DNA of 64,000 nt. Origin: Polyangiaceae bacterium. Lineage in GTDB: Bacteria; Myxococcota_A; Polyangia; Polyangiales; Polyangiaceae. The stretch's first letter is position 1; each line of letters opens with the position of its first letter. Below the pieces are notes generated by a model. The model was not told where the DNA came from, ran no database searches, and was given only the letters and a program-made list of their open reading frames with translations. This document shows positions 59,028 through 64,000 of this stretch, one piece after another. The DNA is taken from the NCBI GenBank assembly GCA_015075635.1, contig JABTUA010000003.1:682001-746000 (forward strand), given 5' to 3'. The translations under genes were made by a program, and so were the position numbers.

Positions 59028-60740
59028 TCAGTTTGGGCAACGAATCGGCCGCGGAGCTGGCAGCGAGAGGCGAGGCTGCTTCGGGTCGAGGAGCTTCGAG
59101 TCCTCACCGTCCAGGCTGCCGCCTCTCCTGCGAAGCTCTCCGGCGAGCGCGTCTCGCACGGTTTGCGTCGCAGTCTCTGCCCGCGGCGCGGGGCGCCCGG
59201 GTCCTGCGAAGAGCTCGTCCCCGCCCGTTGCCAGGTAGTCGCTGGTGACGATCGTGACCCGCTCGGCGTCGCCGATCGGCTTGCCGCTCTCGCGCTTCAA
59301 GCTCACCACCAGACGGCCACCGTAGCAGCGCGCCCCGACCCGCGCACCGGCGATCGAGATGATGCCGTGGCGCTCGCGCTCGAGGTGTAGAGCGATGACC
59401 CGGCCGAGCTCTGCTCCCGTCAGCTCCAGCCTGGTCACCAGGTTGTCGAAGGGCTGACTCTCGTAGAGCTGGCCGTAGGTCAGATCGCCCGCTGGCAGCG
59501 GCGCCCGGAGCCCGCCGCCGTTGACGATGGCGACGTCGCTGCCGGGCGCGGCGGCGAGCAGGAGGTCGGCGTACAGGTTGCCGAGGGGTGACTCCGCTGC
59601 GTAGTCCTGCCGCACCGCGCGCTTCACTTGCACGCCGAGTCTCTCTGCGCGCTGCGTGGCGGCCGCTTCTCGCCACCCGGCCACGCTGGCAGCGATCCGA
59701 GGGTCCTTCCGGGTGGCCACACCCTCGTACGTTCCGGGGACGCAGACCGGGGCTTCGCGGTCGGTGCAGACTTGCCGAGGCGGGAAGAGCTGTCCCGTCA
59801 CGCTCCGCTTGGCGTCCCCCGGCACCCGGAGGTCGATGCGAGAGAACGCTCGGCCGTAGGCGTACGCCTCCGCGACCGCGATCCCGGAGAAGAAGTGCGC
59901 GACCCCGGCGTGGGAGTGCCCGCCGATGATCGCGTCCACGCTTCCCGTCGGGAGCTCCCGCGCCACGCGATTCAGCTCTTGGTCGGCCTCGCAGGCCGTC
60001 TCGCTCCGCGGGTCGTCGAAGCGCTGGCAAACGCCCCCAGCATGTGCGAGCACGACTACCGCGCGCGCGCCGCGGGCGCGCAGGTCGGCCGCCTCTCGAG
60101 TGATCGCCACCGCCAGCGGACCGACGTCGAGGCCGTTGAAGTACGCGGGCATGACGATGCGCGGAGTCTCGTCGGTGAGCACGCCGACGAGCCCGAGCTT
60201 CACGCCGGCGACCTCGAGCAGCACCGAGGCGTGCAGGTTCTGCCACTCCGGGATGCGTCCAGTCCGGGTGTCGATCAGGTTGGCCGCCAGCACGGGGAAG
60301 CGCGCCTCGGTCAGCCTGGCCCGGAGCGCGCCCTGCGGGTCCGCGCCCGCGCCCGGCTCCGCGGACCCGGTCGGGCCGAAGTCGAACTCGTGGTTGCCGA
60401 GCGCCGCGGCCGAGTATCCCAGGGCGTTGAACGCGGCGATGACCGCGGCGCCTTCGCCCAGGTTCGACTCCAGCGTTCCCTGGAACATGTCGCCGGCGTC
60501 CACCAAGAGCACGCCGCCGTCGGCCCTCCGTAGCTCGCGCAGGCGCGCCACGTACCCCGCGAACGCGTCCAGGTGCTCCACGTGGCCGTGGAGATCGTTG
60601 GTGCCGACCACGCTGATGACCTTGTCCGCGGTGGCGGGCGCGCGCTCCGGTGCGCGGGCCTCGGGCGCCTTCGGCGGCGGTCCCTCCGCGCACGCCCAGA
60701 GCACGCCCAGAGCCAGCAAGGTGGAGCAGAGTGAACGCAT
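59028..60740 (-). CDS. Secreted metallophosphatase / 5'-nucleotidase (UshA-like)
   Basis: 570 residues. Lipobox (VLWAC), a Pro/Ala-rich spacer, then the calcineurin-type metal site: GTNDLHGH, DAGDMFQG, GNHEFD and IIGGHSHAG. The C-terminal substrate-binding domain of 5'-nucleotidases follows (QDYAAESPLGNLYADLLL and NGGGLRAPLPAGDLTYGQL). It probably strips phosphate from external nucleotides at the envelope. The sugar-specificity loop cannot be read by eye. Follows hslO after 10 bases, so likely cotranscribed. Confidence 0.92.
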   Translation of the reverse strand: MRSLCSTLLALGVLWACAEGPPPKAPEARAPERAPATADKVISVVGTNDLHGHVEHLDAFAGYVARLRELRRADGGVLLVDAGDMFQGTLESNLGEGAAVIAAFNALGYSAAALGNHEFDFGPTGSAEPGAGADPQGALRARLTEARFPVLAANLIDTRTGRIPEWQNLHASVLLEVAGVKLGLVGVLTDETPRIVMPAYFNGLDVGPLAVAITREAADLRARGARAVVVLAHAGGVCQRFDDPRSETACEADQELNRVARELPTGSVDAIIGGHSHAGVAHFFSGIAVAEAYAYGRAFSRIDLRVPGDAKRSVTGQLFPPRQVCTDREAPVCVPGTYEGVATRKDPRIAASVAGWREAAATQRAERLGVQVKRAVRQDYAAESPLGNLYADLLLAAAPGSDVAIVNGGGLRAPLPAGDLTYGQLYESQPFDNLVTRLELTGAELGRVIALHLERERHGIISIAGARVGARCYGGRLVVSLKRESGKPIGDAERVTIVTSDYLATGGDELFAGPGRPAPRAETATQTVRDALAGELRRRGGSLDGEDSKLLDPKQPRLSLPAPRPIRCPN

Positions 60741-60750
60741 CAGTCCAGGG

Positions 60751-61608
60751 TCAGCTCGTGCCCAGGAGCCCGCGCAGCTGGGCCGGCGCGATGCGGTACT
60801 CTTCGTTGCAGTAGTCGCAGGTGATCTCGAGGGTCTGTCCGTGGGAGACGAGCTCCTCCACCTCGGAGCGGTCCAGCGTCGCGAGCACCGAGAGCAGGCG
60901 GAGCTCGTCGCACCAGCAGTCGAAGCCGATCGCGCTCTCCTCGAGGCGCGTGTACTCCATGCCGTAGAGGAGCTGCTCGAGCAGCCACTCCGGGCTGAAC
61001 GCCGCGTCGCGGAGCTGAGCGTCGATGTTCTCGAAGTCGCGGAGCCGCTCCGTCATGACCATGAGCGGTCCGCGTCCGACCTCGGGCAAGAGCTGCACCA
61101 GGTAGCCCCCGGCGGCGTAGATGCCGGCGTCATCGAGGAGCGTGCCCACGGCGACCATGCTCACCACTTGCTCGGAGGTCTGCATGTAGGCCATCAGCGC
61201 GCGGGACACGTCGCCACCGGGTGGCATCTCCACCACACCTTGGTTGATGCGACCGCCGGGCAGCGTGCGCATGAGCTGAAGCAGCGCCCCGTCCCCAGTG
61301 TCCACCGCATCCTGTCCCTCCGGCAGCTGGATCAACCCGCGCGTCATCCCGGAGGGGTGCGAGTCGGCGACCAGGCTGCCGCGTCCGCCGACACCCTTGA
61401 GCACGCCTTGCACGCGCAGGTTGGGCGCCATGGTCTCGCGAAACAGCACCGAGCCCGTGATCAGATCGCCGAACGGCTGCGCGGTCGGGCCGCCGGCGTG
61501 TTGGGCCTCGAACACGCCGCGCACCGTCCTGGTGGTCTTTGCGACCACGACTCGGAACGCGCCGTCGTTGGTGATCGCGCGAAGCACGCTGTCGCCGCGT
61601 TCGGCCAT
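60751..61608 (-). CDS. hslO: Redox-regulated chaperone Hsp33
   Basis: 285 residues. Chaperone that switches on when its zinc center is oxidised. The zinc motif is split as in E. coli: DCWC near residue 230 and CDYC near residue 264. The N-terminal part matches the family (RVVVAKTTRTV, GPTAQPFGDLITGSVLF). Cytoplasmic. It lies between yacG (48 bases upstream) and the metallophosphatase, so oxidative stress and envelope genes share one operon. Confidence 0.95.
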   Translation of the reverse strand: MAERGDSVLRAITNDGAFRVVVAKTTRTVRGVFEAQHAGGPTAQPFGDLITGSVLFRETMAPNLRVQGVLKGVGGRGSLVADSHPSGMTRGLIQLPEGQDAVDTGDGALLQLMRTLPGGRINQGVVEMPPGGDVSRALMAYMQTSEQVVSMVAVGTLLDDAGIYAAGGYLVQLLPEVGRGPLMVMTERLRDFENIDAQLRDAAFSPEWLLEQLLYGMEYTRLEESAIGFDCWCDELRLLSVLATLDRSEVEELVSHGQTLEITCDYCNEEYRIAPAQLRGLLGTS

Positions 61609-61655
61609 CCTTGCCGAAGGAGTGTAGCGCCACCGGGAAAAATGGCGAGCTGGCT

Positions 61656-61847
61656 TCAGTTCAGCTTCTGCTTCGGGGGCTCTTCGCCGTCTGCCAGCGC
61701 GTCGATGGGCTCGGAGACTCGGTAGCTCTCGTTCAGCCAGTTACCGAGGTCGAGGAGCTTGCAGCGCATGGAGCAAAAGGGGCGCGGCTCGAAGTCAGCG
61801 GGCGCGTCGTCGATGAGCTTCTGGCAGGTCGGGCAGACGATCTTCAT
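61656..61847 (-). CDS. yacG: DNA gyrase inhibitor YacG
   Basis: 63 residues, the usual size. The zinc-binding pattern CPTCQ...FCSMRCKLLDLGNWL is complete: four cysteines in CxxC-x14-CxxxC form. YacG binds GyrB and limits gyrase activity. I chose the ATG at 61847 because it gives the family start (MKIVCPTC); the longer open frame upstream is a shadow of the next gene. It follows that lipoprotein gene's stop with one base between. Confidence 0.93.
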   Translation of the reverse strand: MKIVCPTCQKLIDDAPADFEPRPFCSMRCKLLDLGNWLNESYRVSEPIDALADGEEPPKQKLN

Positions 61848-61848
61848 C

Positions 61849-62847
61849 TCAGTTGGCGGCGCCCGGGGTGCGGGCACCGATGGCGAAATCGGCCGAGTTG
61901 ACGTTGGTGTCCGTCCCGTTGGGCTTGCGGGCCGCGGACTGGCTCTTGGGGATGTTCGCGACCGGTGTGGCGCCCTCCAGGAAGGGGTGCGTGGTCGCCG
62001 CGCCGCCGTAGGCCATGCTGTCCTTCTTGGTGGTGCCTTCGAACAGTCCGACGCCTCCACCCGCCGCGGCCAGCCCACCCGTGAGCGTGCCGTTCTTCGT
62101 GCCCGTGAACATGTCGCCGCCGAGCACGAAGTAGGCGCCCGCGGCGATTGAATCGGCCGCTCCCCCAACCCAGACGTTCGCGGGAGTGCTGCCCGAGGCG
62201 GACGAATACTTGAGCGTCCAGCCGCTCAGCGCGGCGGCGCAAGTCCCCTTGTTGTGGAGCTCGACGAGCTCGTCGCTGCCCGTCGTTCCGTCCGGCGACA
62301 CCTCGTTGATCACGACGCTCGCGCAAGTTGCGCCGCCGGTGCCGCCGGTTCCACCCGTGGCGCCGCCGGTTCCACCCGTGGCGCCGCCGGTTCCACCCGT
62401 GGCGCCGCCGCTTCCACCCGTGGCGCCGCCGCTTCCACCCGTGGCGCCGCCGGCTCCCCCCGTGGCGCCGCCGGTTCCACCCGTGGCGCCGCCGGTTCCA
62501 CCTGTGGCGCCGCCGGTTCCACCTGTGGCGCCGCCGGTTCCACCCGTGGCGCCGCCGGTGCCTCCCTGTGCGCCACCACTGCCACCGCTCGAGCCGCCGG
62601 TCCCCCCAGTGCCGCCGCTCCCTCCGCCTCCGCCGCTGGCGCCTCCGCCGCCCGCGGTCCCGCCCATGGCCCCGGTCGCGCCCGTGCCGCCGAAGCCGCC
62701 GAAGCCGCCGGCGCCCCCGCCGCCCTGCTGCCCGCCGTCCTTCAGCTTTTCGAATTCGTCCGCGGGGATGAAGTCGTGCTCGGGAAACGAGCACGCCGCC
62801 ACCACGAGGCCGAGGCCAAACAGCAGTGAGAATCGGGAGCGGGGCAC
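61849..62847 (-). CDS. Gly-rich lamin-tail lipoprotein
   Basis: 332 residues. Signal peptide and lipobox (VVAAC), acidic head, then a long Gly/Thr/Ala/Ser stretch (about 45-175) built from GGTGGAT heptapeptides. A lamin-tail domain follows (about 178-332, VVINEVSPDGTTGSDELVELHN). The stretch should act as a stalk that holds the domain off the membrane. Same plan as the lipoprotein at 3015 (stalk plus lamin-tail), but with no Cys modules. First gene of the operon with yacG, hslO and the metallophosphatase. Confidence 0.88.
   Translation of the reverse strand: MPRSRFSLLFGLGLVVAACSFPEHDFIPADEFEKLKDGGQQGGGGAGGFGGFGGTGATGAMGGTAGGGGASGGGGGSGGTGGTGGSSGGSGGAQGGTGGATGGTGGATGGTGGATGGTGGATGGTGGATGGAGGATGGSGGATGGSGGATGGTGGATGGTGGATGGTGGTGGATCASVVINEVSPDGTTGSDELVELHNKGTCAAALSGWTLKYSSASGSTPANVWVGGAADSIAAGAYFVLGGDMFTGTKNGTLTGGLAAAGGGVGLFEGTTKKDSMAYGGAATTHPFLEGATPVANIPKSQSAARKPNGTDTNVNSADFAIGARTPGAAN
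62331..62560. repeat. 21-bp tandem repeat (GGTGGAT stalk)
   Basis: About eleven units of 21 bases (GGTGGAT per unit on the minus strand), mostly with one-base variants at the codon for Thr/Ser/Ala. Repeat number may vary between strains and would change stalk length in frame. Confidence 0.85.
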
Positions 62848-62929
62848 GCGATTCGGAGCTTAGCGCGGCACTGCCGGGTCCGTCACGGCTACTCGATCCC
62901 GGGGCGCTGAGGTAGCTTCCCGCCTCCCC

Positions 62930-64000
62930 ATGGCCGAAACGCTGCTCCTGGAAATCGGGACCGAAGAGCTCCCCGCGTCGTTCGTCGCCGCCGGAGTCGA
63001 GGCCCTGCCCGCGCTGATTCGTACCAAGCTCGCGGAGCTCCGCCTCGCTCACGGGGAGGTGAAATCGGCCGGTACGCCGCGCCGGCTGGCGGTGTGGGTC
63101 GAGCAGGTGGCACTGGAGCAACCGGACCTCGACGAAGAGGTGCTGGGCCCTCCCGCGCGCGTCGCGTTCGACGCCGAGGGGAAGCCGACCAAGGCCGCGC
63201 AGGCGTTCGCGCAGAAGCTCGGCATCGAGGTCGGAGCCCTCGCGCGCAAGGACACCGAGAAGGGCGAGTACCTGGTCGGTCGCCGGCGCGAGAAGGGTGC
63301 GCCCGCACGCGAGCTCCTGCCGGCGGCGCTCGGTGAGGTGTGCGGGAAGATCCCGTTCAAGAAGTCGATGCGCTGGTCGGACGGCGAGGTCGCCTTCGGT
63401 CGCCCGGTGCGCTGGCTCTGTGCGCTGCTGGGCGCCGACGAGCTGGGGCTCTCGTTCGCCGGCGTGCGCTCGGGGCGCACTACCGCCGGGCATCGCTTCC
63501 TCGCGCCCGGCGTCCATGCCCTGACCGACGCCAAGTCCTACGTCGCCGAGCTCCGCCAGCGTCACGTGTTCGTGGAGCTGGACGAGCGCCGACGCACCAT
63601 GGTCGAGCGCCTGCACGCCGCTGCGAAGGCGGCGGGCGGCTCGCTCATCGAGGACGAGTTCCTGGTGGAGGAGAACCTGTCGCTGGTCGAGGAGCCGCAC
63701 ATCGTCACCGGCAGCTTCGACCCGGAGTTCCTGAAGCTGCCGGAGCGCGTGATCCTCGACGTGGCGAAGGGTCACCAGCGCTACTTCGGTGTGCGCGACC
63801 CGAGCGGCAAGCTCCTGCCCAAGTACCTGGCAGTGGTCAACACGGCTGAGAAGCCCGACAATGTGCGGCGCGGCAACGACCGCGTGATGCGCGCGCGCCT
63901 GGCCGACGCGAAGTTCTTCTACGAGACGGATCTCGCGCACCCGCTCGCCGAGCGGCGCGCGAAGCTCGATGGCGTGGTGTTCCACAAGCGCCTGGGCAGC
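62930..64000 (+). CDS. glyS: Glycyl-tRNA synthetase beta subunit, 3' truncated
   Basis: 357 residues visible; the gene runs off the window. The N-terminus MAETLLLEIGTEELPASFV is diagnostic for GlyS, with EVKSAGTPRRLAVWV and PFKKSMRWSDGEVAFGRPVRW following. GlyS pairs with GlyQ in an alpha2beta2 enzyme that charges tRNA-Gly. In many bacteria glyQ lies just upstream; here the upstream gene is a divergent lipoprotein, so glyQ must be elsewhere. Start ATG at 62930. Confidence 0.97.
   Translation, partial: MAETLLLEIGTEELPASFVAAGVEALPALIRTKLAELRLAHGEVKSAGTPRRLAVWVEQVALEQPDLDEEVLGPPARVAFDAEGKPTKAAQAFAQKLGIEVGALARKDTEKGEYLVGRRREKGAPARELLPAALGEVCGKIPFKKSMRWSDGEVAFGRPVRWLCALLGADELGLSFAGVRSGRTTAGHRFLAPGVHALTDAKSYVAELRQRHVFVELDERRRTMVERLHAAAKAAGGSLIEDEFLVEENLSLVEEPHIVTGSFDPEFLKLPERVILDVAKGHQRYFGVRDPSGKLLPKYLAVVNTAEKPDNVRRGNDRVMRARLADAKFFYETDLAHPLAERRAKLDGVVFHKRLGS

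Overview
This window looks like chromosomal DNA from a large-genome myxobacterium (Myxococcota, most likely the Sorangium/Polyangium side). This is an inference from very high GC with strong codon bias, five complete Hanks-type Ser/Thr kinases plus a sixth related fragment, about sixteen lipoproteins, a sigma-54 activator, and cysteine-rich, Sel1, PEGA and lamin-tail surface proteins mixed with housekeeping genes. I read 46 protein genes. Both end genes are cut by the window. I saw no rRNA, tRNA, CRISPR array, prophage or recognisable insertion sequence.

Layout. 1-11 kb: the 3' part of a cyclase-like/ATPase/TPR signalling protein, a lamin-tail lipoprotein, secA with a downstream hairpin, a HEAT-tailed Ser/Thr kinase, a membrane protein and a degenerate formylglycine-enzyme-like lipoprotein. 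11-15 kb: a sigma-54 activator divergent from a secreted amidohydrolase whose upstream region has a good -24/-12 promoter and a candidate activator site. 15-24 kb: OsmC protein, thioesterase, rseP-rsmB, a Kazal-like lipoprotein, dapA-dapB-lipoprotein (coupled by 4-base overlaps), a 52-bp hairpin-rich tandem array, and lgt with an unusual acidic/EPKKA tail. 24-34 kb: M28 peptidase, SMUG1-like glycosylase, a TPR lipoprotein divergent from a 1229-residue kinase-ATPase-TPR protein, a small lipoprotein, a Sel1 lipoprotein and a minimal kinase. 34-44 kb: a kinase/TPR/Cys-rich lipoprotein operon, then VWA protein, pyruvate-kinase-like barrel and NAD synthetase in one operon, and a 1010-residue Sel1/Hcp-like lipoprotein. 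44-47 kb: an NMN adenylyltransferase-like gene and thiC under a TPP riboswitch.

47-59 kb holds the most striking locus: six co-directional, nearly abutting genes encoding a transmembrane Ser/Thr kinase, a TPR/PEGA protein, and four cysteine-repeat (Stig1-like) lipoproteins, three of them about 930-1043 residues. The operon at 34.1-37.6 kb has the same three-part plan (kinase, TPR protein with two C-terminal membrane segments, Cys-rich lipoprotein). The plan therefore recurs and may be an envelope signalling or surface-assembly module that, as far as I know, has not been described.

59-64 kb: a lamin-tail lipoprotein, yacG, hslO (Hsp33) and a secreted metallophosphatase in one operon, then the start of glyS. 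A second notable feature is a 186-bp dispersed element present twice in inverted orientation (31567-31752 and 46825-47010). In both copies it begins exactly at the stop codon of a lipoprotein gene.
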